Shown: positions 1 through 12,244, counted from the first letter of the stretch. The stretch: 64,000 nt of DNA from Cliona cf. orientalis (GCA_963930775.1 OZ005694.1:124001-188000); one strand, 5' to 3'. Notes: generated by a model from the sequence alone, not told the origin. Numbers and translations: made by a program.

Positions 1-559
1 GGAGGGGCCAGGCCACGCCCAAAACAGCCCCACCCTGTTCCCCAAGGACCACCATTCTCAATCAAGTGCCTACTAACCACCGGATGTCCACCGGAAGCCC
101 ACAATCAATCCCAATTAAAACACACAGCTTCCTCAAGGCCAAAACACACACAAACACTTGGAGGCCGTTCTGCCACACCGCCCACGCAAGAGCTCACCTC
201 ATTTCCTGTGTGGGCGGAGTAACAACACGTCATCGCAACCACATCCGCTTCAAACCATCGTCAGCTTCCGTCCAGCCGTACAGGCCCCTCGATCGCACCG
301 CCGTACAGTGCCTCATTAACAGACATGGCCTCACCTTTGACCTCCTGCCACGCCCCCAAAGCCTCCTCGCGGGGTTCAAAGGTCACCACCGCTTCCGGGA
401 CACGCCCACCTATCGCCGAGGCCAAGTCCCAGGCGCCGATGTCCAAGCACTGGCCCGTGAAGCCACGCCCAATCGGAAGCAATAAAACCTGCATTAATGC
501 ACACGCACACACTCCACACAGTGCCAGGAACACGCCCACATGCTTAATTAGGCCTAATA

Positions 560-593
<34 letters not shown>

Positions 594-836
594 TCGTTGC
601 GGTTAATAGTTAAGAAAGAATGCTTTGATCTTGCTTTGATGTGGGCAATTACCGGCCTTTTCTTCAGGGGCCACTTCCGGTCGCTAATTACACGCGCATA
701 ATCGTCCCTGGCCGATTCTGGACACGCCCACCTTCGACCAAAAGCACTCGTATGGCCTCTTCGGCCACGCCCCTTCACGATTCGCTAATTGAATTAGCCA
801 TTCCTGACGCTCACGCCCACGCAATTAAATGGTACC
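1..836 (+). mobile_element. TTAA element, copy 1 (5' end outside window)
   Basis: Direct repeat of the following copy at a spacing of exactly 1065 bases (position 1 equals position 1066). It ends in GGTACC followed by TTAA at 837-840. The interior holds about ten CACGCCC motifs and a 28-base T run at 563-590; the run has the same length in copy 2. A 40-base linker (841-880) with a small internal hairpin separates the two copies. The short open frames in both strands look like by-products of GC-rich, stop-poor sequence and I do not call them genes. Confidence 0.75.
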
Positions 837-884
837 TTAAGCTTTCTACTATGCCATATACTGTGTACAGTAGATAAGTTTTAA

Positions 885-1624
885 GGTACCATTAAATTGC
901 GTGGGCGTGAGGTGGGGGATATGACACCTAAACCACATCAAAGTCATTAGTGAGGTGCATGTTGTGTAACCACGCCCTTTTAATTGCACAGGTCTCAGGG
1001 GTGTGGCTGCTAGAGCCGGAAGTGTTCATTTAATATCCTCCATGGACCGGAAGCCGAGCCGGAAGGGAGGGGCCAGGCCACGCCCAAAACAGCCCCACCC
1101 TGTTCCCCAAGGACCACCATTCTCAATCAAGTGCCTACTAACCACCGGATGTCCACCGGAAGCCCACAATCAATCCCAATTAAAACACACAGCTTCCTCA
1201 AGGCCAAAACACACACAAACACTTGGAGGCCGTTCTGCCACACCGCCCACGCAAGAGCTCACCTCATTTCCTGTGTGGGCGGAGTAACAACACGTCATCG
1301 CAACCACATCCGCTTCAAACCATCGTCAGCTTCCGTCCAGCCGTACAGGCCCCTCGATCGCACCGCCGTACAGTGCCTCATTAACAGACATGGCCTCACC
1401 TTTGACCTCCTGCCACGCCCCCAAAGCCTCCTCGCGGGGTTCAAAGGTCACCACCGCTTCCGGGACACGCCCACCTATCGCCGAGGCCAAGTCCCAGGCG
1501 CCGATGTCCAAGCACTGGCCCGTGAAGCCACGCCCAATCGGAAGCAATAAAACCTGCATTAATGCACACGCACACACTCCACACAGTGCCAGGAACACGC
1601 CCACATGCTTAATTAGGCCTAATA

Positions 1625-1658
<34 letters not shown>

Positions 1659-1901
1659 TCGTTGCGGTTAATAGTTAAGAAAGAATGCTTTGATCTTGCT
1701 TTGATGTGGGCAATTACCGGCCTTTTCTTCAGGGGCCACTTCCGGTCGCTAATTACACGCGCATAATCGTCCCTGGCCGATTCTGGACACGCCCACCTTC
1801 GACCAAAAGCACTCGTATGGCCTCTTCGGCCACGCCCCTTCACGATTCGCTAATTGAATTAGCCATTCCTGACGCTCACGCCCACGCAATTAAATGGTAC
1901 C
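885..1901 (+). mobile_element. Complete TTAA-flanked TIR element, copy 2
   Basis: The unit starts GGTACCATTAAATTGCGTGG and ends with the inverted form (26 positions, one mismatch), and both ends abut TTAA (881-884 and 1902-1905). TTAA target duplication with short TIRs is the hallmark of piggyBac-type elements, so this is probably a non-autonomous relative of about 1.02 kb. No transposase frame is visible. Repeated CACGCCC motifs are spread through the body. Superfamily assignment is inference from the TTAA flanks only. Confidence 0.7.
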
Positions 1902-1905
1902 TTAA

Positions 1906-3214
1906 TAGTTGTGGCGTTCTATGAACCTGACCTTGACCGGCTGGAAAGTATGTGGAGTCCAAATATCTTTGGAGAAATGATGGCCATAGCTACCATGCAA
2001 GAAGATCGAGTTTCAGACAAATCGCCAGCACTCCTAGTCTTGAGCGGCAGCTGTAAACTCTAAAGCACTCGATCGAGCTAGCGCTAGCGCGCCTCACATC
2101 TATCACGTGCCCAAACGTCTGTGGGCATGGTTATGTGCCATATAAGCGCATAATTATCCTTTATTAAGTGCATACTGTCGTTCCGTTTACTGCTATAAGC
2201 GCATGCGCTTATTAACCGGAGCTTACGGTATGTGAAACGTCAACAGGACTAGCAGCTAATATTCTCGAAAAATCACATGCATAATATATAGTATACATGC
2301 CAGTGAGGGTTTAATGAGTGCACAATTCTGAAATTGTAGACGTGGCTTAGCAATAATTAAGTAAACATAACTACCATGTATAAACTGTACCTGTGGCAGT
2401 ACAGCACATCCTTCCTATTATGCATTATAATTATTATTATTATCATGCATGCTTTTGATCATATAGCTACCTTCTTGTTTAAAGAAAGCATCTGATTCTG
2501 TAGATGACCGTTTTGTAATACCAACATCTGTATATATATAGTACACGATATAATGAAATTATATACAGTATAGCTATTACACACACAGAGAGGCTTGCTT
2601 GCCATCACTAGCCCCACTGCTATATCTACTGTTTTTCAGAATAAAGGGCATATTGAATCGAGCTGCTAGTAGCTGACTGCATGCAGGTTATTATAATTAT
2701 ATTATTATTAAGTCTCCACAAAAGGCACACATTCATGCTTATAGCTAGGCTTTATATTAAATACTGTGTATAGCTCAGTATTTTAAGTTCTTGCATACTG
2801 AACACAAATGGTTTCCAGCAAATTACTCTCATTACAGATGGATAGATAGTACATGGACAGACAGACAGACAGATACAGAGGCGGCTCTGCCATTTCTTCA
2901 GTGGTCAGGCCAATTAAATCTTTCATCAAAGTATTAAGTATATACATAATACTGCATGTGTACTGTACTGTGTTTATGCTAATAAAAAGCAAGATATAAT
3001 TAGTACAAGAAAATTCACGTTCTAGGACAGTATTATATAGCTATCTATTATGTATCTTACTGTAGAGTGTGACGACCTTTACCAGAAAAACGCGCAAAAG
3101 TTAAAACAGTATTTTTGTGTTCTGTTAACGAACGGAATGCAGGGCCCAAAAGTGGTCCGTAGCGCGGTCCCTGAGATACGCATCCATACACTATAGCTAG
3201 CTGTATACATGCAC
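1906..3214. other. AT-rich non-coding stretch
   Basis: No convincing exon is seen. It contains short TA and ATT runs, a tetranucleotide GACA tract near 2855-2870 and a 16-base palindrome at 2196-2211. A motif near 3066-3090 (gacgacctttaccagaaaaa) recurs near 17780, 25390 and 56845, so this edge carries a dispersed repeat. Confidence 0.5.
2196..2211. promoter_or_regulatory. Palindromic NRF1-like site
   Basis: TAAGCGCATGCGCTTA is a perfect 16-base palindrome containing GCGCATGCGC, which matches the known NRF1 binding consensus. No gene start is obvious beside it, so a regulatory role is inference. Confidence 0.3.
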
Positions 3215-3619
3215 CTGAAAAAAGTGTAACATCCATATTAAGACGTTCTTTCTGCTCCAGATTATTAAACGACACTTTAATATTTGGCTCAAGTTTTTCC
3301 TTTGTTGCAGGAGTAATTTCCACTTTAGGTGGATATATCCCATCCTCGTGTTCAGACAGCATTTCTTTATATTTTTTTCCGCTCCTCCAAAAATCAATAT
3401 CTGCCACCCAAATCTAATTCAAAAACAGATCACATGTGCTTACTATGTAGTTTCTGTGTGCTATTTGTAGCTATACAATGTACTCACCTTTCCATCGCTA
3501 GGATCCAAGTTTACTTCATTCCTAGGATCACACTGAACTTCCACGTGATTCTGGCCATCAGATAGAGCAAAACGCTTCAACATCATATTATCATCCTTAT
3601 CCAATTGTTGCTTTAATGC
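3215..3619 (-). CDS. Two exons of an unidentified gene
   Basis: Two minus-strand exons join in one frame. The upstream exon, 3488-3619, is 132 bases, follows an AG acceptor and ends AAG before GTGAGT. The next, 3215-3413, follows TTAG and ends TTTTCAG before GTGCAT. The combined frame is open for about 110 codons, rich in Lys, Asp and Glu, with the junction reading roughly SDGK then IWVADIDFW. I do not recognise the family. No start or stop codon is assignable; more exons must lie outside. The alternative is a decayed gene fragment, but two matching splice-phase boundaries argue for a real, at least once functional, gene. Confidence 0.45.
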
Positions 3620-3790
3620 CTACATACATGACATCAAGTACAGGGCTCTCAATTATTACTTTAATTTTCACTTGTACTGTCAAAATTCCAGACTGCAATA
3701 TCTCCCTATAATGAAGAGCACATGCAAGAAGCCTCAAACTTGTAGAGCAGTTAATATTTTGTCAAAGGTGCCTCAAACTCAATTTCACAG

Positions 3791-4094
3791 AAAATTCCAT
3801 GCACGTGCTGGGTTTCCCATAGGCTATCACTTAATTATGTACCCAACTGATGACAGTGGAGAAAGAGTATACAAGTTCCAGCCGTATGAGCATGAGTCGT
3901 TCTATTATACTGGTGGAGGCAAAGGTTATGGAACTCTCAAGACAAGTCATTTTTGCTTCATGTGCCTGGAATGTCCAAGTAATGCAACCAAACTCAAAGC
4001 CAATGCGAGACGCATGGGATACTGCCTTGCTATTGTGAAAGGTCCTTCTCGACTCAATATTTACGCAATTTTTTACACGAACACTTGTAAAAAG
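3791..4094 (+). CDS. Candidate exon of an unidentified protein
   Basis: A plus-strand frame of about 100 codons sits between a plausible acceptor (TTTCACAG) and a strong donor (AAAAG before GTAAGC). The translation includes MYPTDDSGERVYKFQPYEHE and a Cys-rich stretch (FCFMCLEC). Residue composition looks protein-like, whereas the overlapping minus-strand frame does not lie between good splice sites. No domain is recognised. It could also be a fragment, since no partner exon is found on either side. Confidence 0.35.
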
Positions 4095-4470
4095 GTAAGC
4101 GCACACGTGCAATAAAGATTAAGCATGAACTGGTAATGACTGAATATTATAATCATGTCCTTGAAATCTTAACATTTCATTTTCTTTCTTTATTTTACTT
4201 TATCATCCTATAATATCTATTTTATTTATACTTTAATTTATGCTGCACCTATGGTGGTGTGATTATCAAATCAATAATAATAATAATAATAATTATGTGG
4301 AAGTCCCATGTAGAAAGCGAACATTATTCCTATCACATTTTGACCACTATTTCTACTTTAGATGATTGTAATTCTGCTATGGAATCTCCCATAATTAGGC
4401 AATAGTAACTTCAATCTATCTGCTAGGGGTGCTGGCTTCAACTGTTAAAGCATAGTATTAGGAGAGCTAA

Positions 4471-4880
4471 TTACCCCACGCGCATGCGCAAGGGGTAAAG
4501 CAATCGGTTTGTCTGTCAGTTGTCGTTTGTCGTTGTCGGCACGAAAATCGCCAGATCTCGCGTTCTAGGCATCTATGCGTGCTGTAAGCACAACCGATCG
4601 GTAGATATCGGTGCAAAACTGGTTTGTACGCGCTTCGAATTGCTCAAAAAGGCTTAGTAGTGCTACAAATCGTGTATTTTCTATTCAGCATGCCTGTGGT
4701 TTATCGACCACTCCCACTCTTTTAGCATAATAGCAAGGTGATGCGACTGCGCATGCTCAAGCTCAGTGTTGGAAAGGGTCGTCAAGTCATGAAACAGCTA
4801 TGTCTCAGAGCGTTGCAATACGACGCTACAGTGGCTACAGAGCGCGCGGGGTATATATGTGCTCTACAGAGCTCTAGTTG
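4471..4880. mobile_element. Short TIR element with GCGCATGCGC end
   Basis: Left end TTACCCCACGCGCATGCGCA and inner right end GCGCGCGGGGTA (4842-4853) are inverted. A further 27 bases ending CTCTAGTTG are shared with the copy at 56121-56744, so they belong to the element. The same architecture, with AACCCTCGGCGC ends, occurs at 23822 and 62522. No coding frame. The asymmetry beyond the right TIR is unusual. Confidence 0.65.
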
Positions 4881-5983
4881 AATTAAGTTAATTAAAATGG
4901 AATAATGTTCGTTTTCTACATGGGACTGCCACATATTGCTGTACATACATGTTGTAGTTGGTAGCCTAGCAACCAGCTAGAGGTATGACATTGTGTGCAC
5001 ACCATGTACCAGGCTAGGGAACTACCCACCTCACATGTACAATACACTGACAGTAACCACCGAGACCACCATCTGTTGTTGACAGATCTGCTGTATATGT
5101 GTAGCTGACTGGGTGAAAAGGTACTACAGCTATACTATGAGTATAGTGGTGAGAGTATGGCCTGGAATTTATGAAGCAAGAAAACAGCGAGTATGTACTT
5201 TAAAAGGATCGTCAGATTATGTTCCTGCAGTGCGCTTTGATCCAGCTTTCAATGCATAATTTTCATTACCAAGCAGTGGAACACATTTTTCCATATCCGA
5301 CCAGATTTGACGCTAGCTACATCCTGGTGGTACTCTGGCTGGTGTATTGTCGTCAAACGTGAAAATTAATCACATTCACTGAACAAATAGTACTACACAC
5401 TGAATTGATTGCAGACAACACCAAACATCGACTATATCAAAGAGACGTCCTTTCGGTGAGAACATACCTGGTGGTGACTTAGATGCCATCTAAAGTTGCT
5501 CTTGATCATGATCTCCCCGAAAAGTATCGAAATGTAGCTAAGCTTAATTCTTGTTGGAATGGAAGAAGGATAGACTTGCTTATGAAAGAGGATCTTCAAC
5601 TATTAATTGTTTACCTCCTCCACCTCCTCGAATGCCTCATAAAGCCATTTGCATACCTTAAAAGCCATTAATGAAATTTAATTCTGACACAGTAACTGTT
5701 CATGCAGGCAGTGCAAATGAATGTATAATATATTATATAATAATAATTATTATTAGATATTATGATTAGCCAGCAGAGCGGCAATACTAACAGGAATTAA
5801 CTTGTGTTGACTACTGCACACTGCTGTATTAAACTCTGTATTATTATATCAAAGATTACACCCCAAACTCTTTCATCAAATAACAACAAAACAAAATCCT
5901 GGCCTATACCTATAGTCTAAGAAACAATAAGCTGGAGTATGGCCTATATGCAGTACATAGATGTCCATATAGAAGTGTAATAA
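4881..5983. other. Intergenic, no supported gene
   Basis: AT-rich sequence with short TAAT/ATTA runs around 5725-5760. A 62-codon plus frame at 5483-5671 lacks flanking splice signals and a recognisable domain, so I do not call it. Confidence 0.4.
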
Positions 5984-6750
5984 TCACTGGCCGTAGTAAT
6001 AGCAGAATCTCAGATAGTGACTACCACGACACCAAACATCATCAGGATGCTTGCCAGAACAAGAGTCATCCGAATTTCCGCTATTTATACTATACATCAT
6101 AAAGTGATCAATCACGTTCATTCCTTTGACACTTTGACATTTTCCAACATATCTGTGCAGAGCAAACGGCTGTGTTGGGGGGAGATATATTTCATGGTCA
6201 GCGCTACCATCACTACGACAAGAGAAATAAATCTGGGTGTTGGTTGATCCATAGTCACCATCTGGATAAGGGGGGGTGCCTACTGTTTTTGTTATTACTG
6301 TTCTCATCGTCCCAGGTTATCGAACCTTAAAAGAAACCATCAGGACAGCTCCCACCATATCTTGCAATGCAGTAGTGTCCGGCTGGCCATTGGGACCCAG
6401 TAGCACCTTGGACTGTCTTAGTGCACTAGTTCATAAGTTGTAAAGACATCGGGTTGAAGCCAATTTGGGTCAAACTCAAATTTAAGGTAATCTTGTATTA
6501 CTCTGAGCGCAGTTCCATGCTCAGTAAAGTAGGTACGAGCTAAATCCTGGTACGTATTGTACAGAAAATGTGAAACAAAAATTCACATTGAACTGAGCAT
6601 TCTCAAAATCCTGCTTGACAAATCCACTAGACCATCCAGTTGGACACCCACTTGTGGCCTGAATCAGGCTGTATCTTCCATCAGGCCATGAAGCATTAAT
6701 GACTATGAGAGGATCTACAGCAAGTTGAATGGTATGAACATCAAGCATTG
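5984..6750 (-). pseudogene. ApeC-domain terminal exon, multiply frameshifted
   Basis: Reading all three frames recovers a near-complete apextrin C-terminal (ApeC) domain: SWPDGRYSLIQATSGCPTGW at the start, then a Trp-Pro-x-Gly plus CIARYGG block, a WDDEN block, a CxxDG block and a Cys-Tyr-rich end before TGA at 5984-5986. Frame changes occur near 6585 (run of five T on the minus strand), between 6430 and 6415, at a TAA near 6325, and between 6300 and 6280. Several lie at homopolymers. The conserved residues survive despite the shifts, which argues for recent damage or base-calling error rather than old decay. Confidence 0.7.
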
Positions 6751-9700
6751 CTATATATATAATTTAGTGGTTGGCAAATTATCAACATGTGTATACACAC
6801 TCTCTGTACCGGTATTTACAAAAGCAATAGAGTGGACCGGGCAATGAAAACAGAAACAGAAAAAAAACAACAAGATGGTCAATTTGAACTATAGACCCTT
6901 GTAAGTCAGTGGTAGGAATCGAGTGGCATAGCAAAGTAGCAGGTGTTGATCTTTTTAACGTACATCAATCTAGCCACTGTTAAACTTTTGCTATTTTCCC
7001 CTGCATAGTAATTAACCTCATCATATTAAATCATAGTCATGCAATTCTTAGGTATAGGTCGCCGTGATAACATTAAGAAATAAAAGCTAGTCTGCACTGA
7101 CTCTACAACAAATTTGTGCATGATAGTCTAGGTATCCTGATTGTCTAGTTCCACCACATGTCAGAGCATTTTAACCTGGGCCAGGTACTTAATATCATGT
7201 ATCAATCATAGTATTTTTAATATGTTATGTTGTGTGGAGGTTGGATGTAGCCAGCAGAGGTCTGCTATGACCAATGCTTTCTAATCTTGATGATTATTAA
7301 GTCATACTCACAAGATTCATGTTGCCTTCACCAATCCGGGCTGCTTTGTTTTCTGGATACTCTTGCAAGGCTCTTTCTAGATTAGTTTTCTTTTGACTCA
7401 CAGCAGGCCATTCATCACTGCTCCACAAGCTATTGTAACTTAAGGCTTCAGTGATAAGCACAATTTCAGTTTTAATTGGTAAAGGAACTGCCTTGCTCCC
7501 GATTGTAAATTCTGTCAGGCTTTCTCCAACTTCACTCGTTTCTGAAACTGATGTAGAAAGTATGGAGAGATCAACAGAGACAGAAGCACTTCCTCCTCCA
7601 TAGCTCCCAGAAACAGACACTCCTGCTTCATTCTGGGGAGGGACAGACTTATAGTATATACTCTCACAATCGTACGATAGTGATAGTCAGTATAAAACAT
7701 ATTACATCACTAGCTATGCTGATAATATAATATTATATAGCATTAATTCTATGGTTTGATTGGTCACACCAATATGCATAGCGGACTCAGCAGTATTGAT
7801 GCATGTTAAAGTATTCTGAGTAGGAGTAGATAAAGGAGATCTTTATCTGCTAGCACTCCTAGGCTAGCTAGGAAGGAGTTTATTTCTGGAGCTAGTGAGT
7901 ATTATCAGAAACCACATTATTATGGCCTATACAAATGGGCCACGCTCTTACCACAGATAATTAAGACGTGTCTCAGCCCACATGTGTATTGCTCATAATT
8001 ACAACCCATGAGATTTGAAAATTATTAATTAGCAAGTATGTAAAAATTGCAGAGGCAAGAAAGGATGATATAATGCCAAAACTTGTAAACAAACAATTAA
8101 GAGTAGTAGGGATAATAATATTATTAACTACAAGGGCGTCACTACACATTTTTTTGAACATGCATCATCATAAATGATAGCCCAGTGTTCGTATGATGTC
8201 TGACTGACATGCATCCATAGTTATTATAGATAGTTCATGGCAACCCCTACATATCAGCCCACTTAGCTAAAAAGGGACGTACGCCTTTGCAGTCATTATC
8301 CCTACTACTCTTGTTAGTTTACTTTTTGGCACTAGTGCAGCTGGCACGGCATCATGAGGTAGTCTGAGCACAGTTGTAGTAGCTAGCACGGTATCGGCAC
8401 GATCACGTGGCAGTAACGTTTACACTGAGGGCAGGAAGTGAGCCATGTTACGATTATAACCATCACGTTCAATGTTTAGCATGGTTCATGATGTTGAAGT
8501 GTAAACAGGGTATTATAGAATGCTTATAGTATATGGGTGGGTGCTAGCCTTTAGTACATTATGTGACCACTGCATGATTCCTATGCCACTGCATGGTGCA
8601 ATATCAATACAATGTAATATAAATAATAATATTACAGCTCACTGAAGTCATTAGATATGAGTAGGCTTGCGTATAAGTGGCTTGTTTCCTGATGATCTCA
8701 CGACTACCAACATTAACCGTCTCAAGAATGTGCTGCAAGGTAATTAAGTTGTCTGTATAATAATAATATTATGTAATATCTCAATATTTGCCTATTATAT
8801 GCATGGCAAGGTAGAGTTGAGAGAATACTGTTACAGTACAAAAGTTATGAAAATACCATTGACTTACAGTTCCCCATGCAACTGTCAATGAACTGTGTGT
8901 ACTCCACAGCATCATAAGATGAGGGCAAATTTCTGACTGCATTCTTGAAGGTCTCTGTGAGAGTGTATCCACTGATGCCCTGCTTTGTATTATCCAAGTT
9001 GTAGCTGACCCTTCCATAGTTGCATATTTTGGTGCTCTGAACAACAACGTTCTTTGAATTTTTTGTTGTTTGTTCAACCTTTGCATGCCTATCATGAACA
9101 AAATATTAAGCCAAAGCAAGATAGAAAATTACTAATGGTAGATATGCAGGATATGGCCATGTCTAATATATAGCTGAGCTCTGCTCCAACCTCAACTTGG
9201 TTATTATCTGATTCTCATGCCTGGAGCTTACATGTAGCAGGTCAGTGAAATTAAACCTTCTTAGAAACTCATTACAATTTTGCTATGCAAACTCACTAGC
9301 TATGCATACCTTAGCTCGGATAATAAACAAGGGGGTAATGTGGTACATGACTGCATGTGTGTTGATAACATGCAATCTCTTTTTCCTACTTTACTATACC
9401 TAGCTACCCCCAGCAACACTGATGCTGACTTAAAACAGGCATGTACGTACCATAGCTCAGTGCAAATTCAACAGAGAAAAGTCCACCATCATATCCACCT
9501 GTATAGAGAAATTATAATTAGCTACATAAACAAACGACATTATTACTACATACCAGATGCTTCAACATTAAAATTTTACTGAAAGTTCATCTCTATAGCT
9601 TGTTTGTCCACTGTAGGCTGTTGATGTATATTTACTAGCACAGCTGTCTGATGAGAGAAAGGAGACCTGGTCAGGCAGGTTCAGCGACTCTCCCATGTGA

Positions 9701-9983
9701 TATGCTTGTTTTCCTTGATTGTACGTGAGATCAAACACAAAACGAGTTGTCTTGATCCTGGATCAACTCCACCGAGATAAAAGTCCCCCTCTGGATTTGC
9801 TTGCAGAAGATTGTACCCCATTCCAGCATACCTTGTGATGAGTGACAGCTGATCAGCTTGATTCATCTCAGCAAACTCCATCTCCATCTCCTGTGGAATA
9901 AACACATCATGTGGAACAGCAAGAGCAGGTTGTGCTTGGAAAGCACTAGCCAGCATCAAGAAAGAAAGCACAAGCTGCTTCAT
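5984..9983 (-). CDS. Apextrin-like secreted MACPF-ApeC gene, frame broken
   Basis: Six minus-strand exons with consensus splice sites: 9554-9983, 9451-9498, 8868-9088, 8643-8732, 7312-7632 and 5984-6750. The product starts with a signal peptide (MKQLVLSFLMLASAFQAQ) and runs into a MACPF/perforin fold, whose glycine-rich turn (SVSGSYGGGSASVSVD) opens exon 5. The last exon is an ApeC domain, with SWPDGRY, GCPTGW, TPPYPDGDYG, LPPTQPFAL and a terminal FCYYYGQ. MACPF-ApeC proteins of invertebrates are secreted pore-forming immune or developmental effectors; that is family knowledge. The frame is interrupted repeatedly: near 9757 and 9570 (exon 1), a four-base TGCA insertion near 8877 (exon 3), and at least four changes in exon 6 (near 6585, 6425, 6325 and 6285). 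The exon 5 to exon 6 phase also does not match. It is either a pseudogene or a good gene with assembly errors. Confidence 0.85.
7312..7632 (-). CDS. MACPF core exon of the apextrin-like gene
   Basis: An intact 107-codon exon that begins after CCCCAG and ends before GTGAGT, phase 0 on both sides. It carries the glycine-rich central strand and turn of the MACPF fold, a Ser/Thr-rich strand (the membrane-inserting TMH region is expected around here in the family) and a Trp-containing segment (SLWSSDEWPAVSQKK) before the domain end. It is the longest uninterrupted exon of the gene and the best query for homology searches. Confidence 0.8.
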
Positions 9984-10822
9984 CCTCTCAACTCAGTTAC
10001 GTAAACTAGCTGAAGAAGCAGCATGCAGATTCATGATGGTAGATTTAAACTTTTGTAGAACACCAGTCACGACCTAGCTAATACTTATGTGACTTAATTA
10101 GCCTCATTCTCTGTGCCAGGAGCGCATCCTGCTGTGCCACATGAAAACATTTGGTGCATCCATCAGGGGAGGGGGGAGTGGCTAGCCACCCCCCTCCTCT
10201 CCATTTAATTGAAGTACATGGATGTAGAGTATACAGTCAAGCTAATCCTGAATTGAATGAATCCGGATGATGTAGAATGGCATAGCTCTATGCCCAATAC
10301 ATGCACATGTAGCTAAGTTGGAAAATTTTCCTTGGCAGTCATGTAGGGATAGAGCCTCATCCCCAGCCCTTCTCCCTCACCCTCACATTAGACATCCCAG
10401 GAAACAATATTATTATGCATGGATATATGAACATGCAGTGATAGCATGTGCATGTACATCATGTCATGTGTTAACAATTAATTTTTTGTGTTGCACGGAG
10501 AAGGCAGCTACTGTAGAGTTTGTGGAATTTTAGTCTTATTAATTAGGGTTGTATGCTATCCCAGTTCACCACAGCTGCAGTGACCAGTAACAACTAGTAA
10601 TTGCAGTTTGCATTGCTGTCGAGAAAAATTCCCTGACCTTATAACAGTGTATTCCCATCTGTCATGCATAAAGAACAGCTACGTATACAGTGTAATTAAC
10701 TTCAACTGTCCACCAGTGACAACTAATTGATATGTAATGTATGTTCCACAAAAGTCACAGATGATACGTGGGACTATATATGTGACTGTAGTAGTGAAAC
10801 AGGTACATGTAGTAAAACATCC
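9984..10822. other. Upstream region of the MACPF-ApeC gene
   Basis: No exon seen. No clear TATA box lies upstream of the minus-strand start at 9983. A G-rich/C-rich palindrome centred on 10184 (GTGGCTAGCCAC flanked by G6 and C6 runs, about 10166-10202) could fold as a hairpin. Confidence 0.4.
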
Positions 10823-10827
10823 TATGT

Positions 10828-10875
<48 letters not shown>

Positions 10876-10902
10876 GCGTGTGCACGTGTGTATGCATGCA
10901 TG
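10823..10902 (+). repeat. TG dinucleotide microsatellite
   Basis: An almost pure TG tract (about 10833-10870) runs into CG/TG variants and a TGCATGCATG segment. The ORFs spelling Val-Cys or Thr-His repeats over it are artefacts of the microsatellite. Confidence 0.95.
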
Positions 10903-11062
10903 TGTGTGATATAGAGACAGTAAAGAAATCACACAGCACATAAAAATTAATGGTTGTCATGACATCTGCACTCAGTACATTTATGGAGTCACATGAAAGT
11001 AATTTTCATGGGTAAAAATTTCAAAGATTGGTGCTTCCTTACATAATATATATGTCCATACC

Positions 11063-11146
11063 ACACCCACTCAAGATTTCGTGGCCTCGTTCTGACCTAC
11101 GAAATACGCGAAATTTTCCCCTTCGAAAATTTTCCGTTATACGGTA
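11063..11146 (-). repeat. Solo end of a TACCGTATAACGG MITE
   Basis: Read on the minus strand it starts TACCGTATAACGGAAAATTT at 11146 and continues with several aaattt blocks. It belongs to the same broad TACCGTA-ended group as the units at 11451, 30627 and 60611. No matching opposite end is close by, so it is partial. Confidence 0.5.
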
Positions 11147-11639
11147 TGACAAGCTTGCAAACTCCATCAGTACTGTTTGACCACAAATTTTTGCCACACA
11201 CTTTTCGCTGTGGACCACTTTGAGCCTTCACTGGAAAGGCCATGTGGGATGTTTATCTGGGTACAGCCAATAATACTCATTAATGAACAGGATAATGCTG
11301 GACTTCAATGAATTCGGGGACAGCTATTATATGACTTCATGTTTACTTTATATTTGTCACAGAATAATAATTATATTGATAAGAGAAAAAAGTTATATGT
11401 TCATACACACTGTGTAAGTTTTCTTGTATGTAAGCATTGCTTATACTGAATACCGTATAGCCGGAAATATTGACGGGCATTAAATTTGGCGGTTGAGCCT
11501 CAAATCGCTATCACTACTGGGAATCATTTGTGTTAAATCTATGTGGAATATGTTTGAAAAGCATGTGATCTACTCAGTTAGTATGTGAAAACTGTTTGAT
11601 ATGATTCACTCTGTCATTCAGTAGATGTTTGAATTGGAT

Positions 11640-11815
11640 TGAAAATTATGTGAAATTCTGGTATCATTTTATGTATGTGTGAAAATGTGTGAATATTATT
11701 TTGCATATTGTGTAAAAATATTGTGAAAATTGTGTGAAATTCTGATATCATTTTATGTATGCTTGAAAATATATGAATATTATTTTGCATATTGTGTAAA
11801 AATATGTGAATTCTT
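11640..11815 (+). repeat. Tandem duplication, about 85-base unit
   Basis: Two adjacent copies of a unit containing GTGAAATTCT, ATCATTTTATGTATG, GAATATTATTTTGCATATTG and TGTAAAAATAT, starting near 11648 and 11733. The unit is built from repeats of the short motif TGTGAA. Confidence 0.75.
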
Positions 11816-12244
11816 TCCACTGTTTTTAAGAATGTATGAAATTGTTTGAATACTATCATTTGAAAAGTATTTGAAATGAATAAGATTTCATATAGTATGG
11901 AAATATGTGTGGATTTATGTGTCACTGAATATTTCCGTTATAAAAGTATGTGAAACGATATTTGTAGTAAAATATGTGAATGTAGCTGTGCTATATCTAG
12001 AATATAGTAATATTAAAATAGGAAAGTGTGATTTGCACAGTTTCATATAAATTATTGCACGGTCAATTGCAGTGCAAGCCACACCCTTCAATCTCAAGGG
12101 AACTGGGTGTGGCTGGTCGTACGCGAGTTTCGTGCATGCGTGATGTAATATCATGTGACCAGTTAGATTCAAAATTTTGCGGGATGACATCGACTGGTTG
12201 TTCAGTTCTTGTGCAGATAGGTTCGAGAGCAAACAGAAGTTTCA

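Noticed and set aside
66-1671. Repeated ORFs of 74-139 codons on both strands of the TTAA elements
   Set aside because: All six frames are open at once in GC-rich, stop-poor, motif-repeated sequence; some run into the T homopolymer (Lys or Phe runs). No domain.
5483-5671. 62-codon plus-strand ORF
   Set aside because: No splice sites, domain or second copy to support it.
10679-10960. ORFs with Cys-Val or His-Thr repeats
   Set aside because: Produced by the TG/CA microsatellite.
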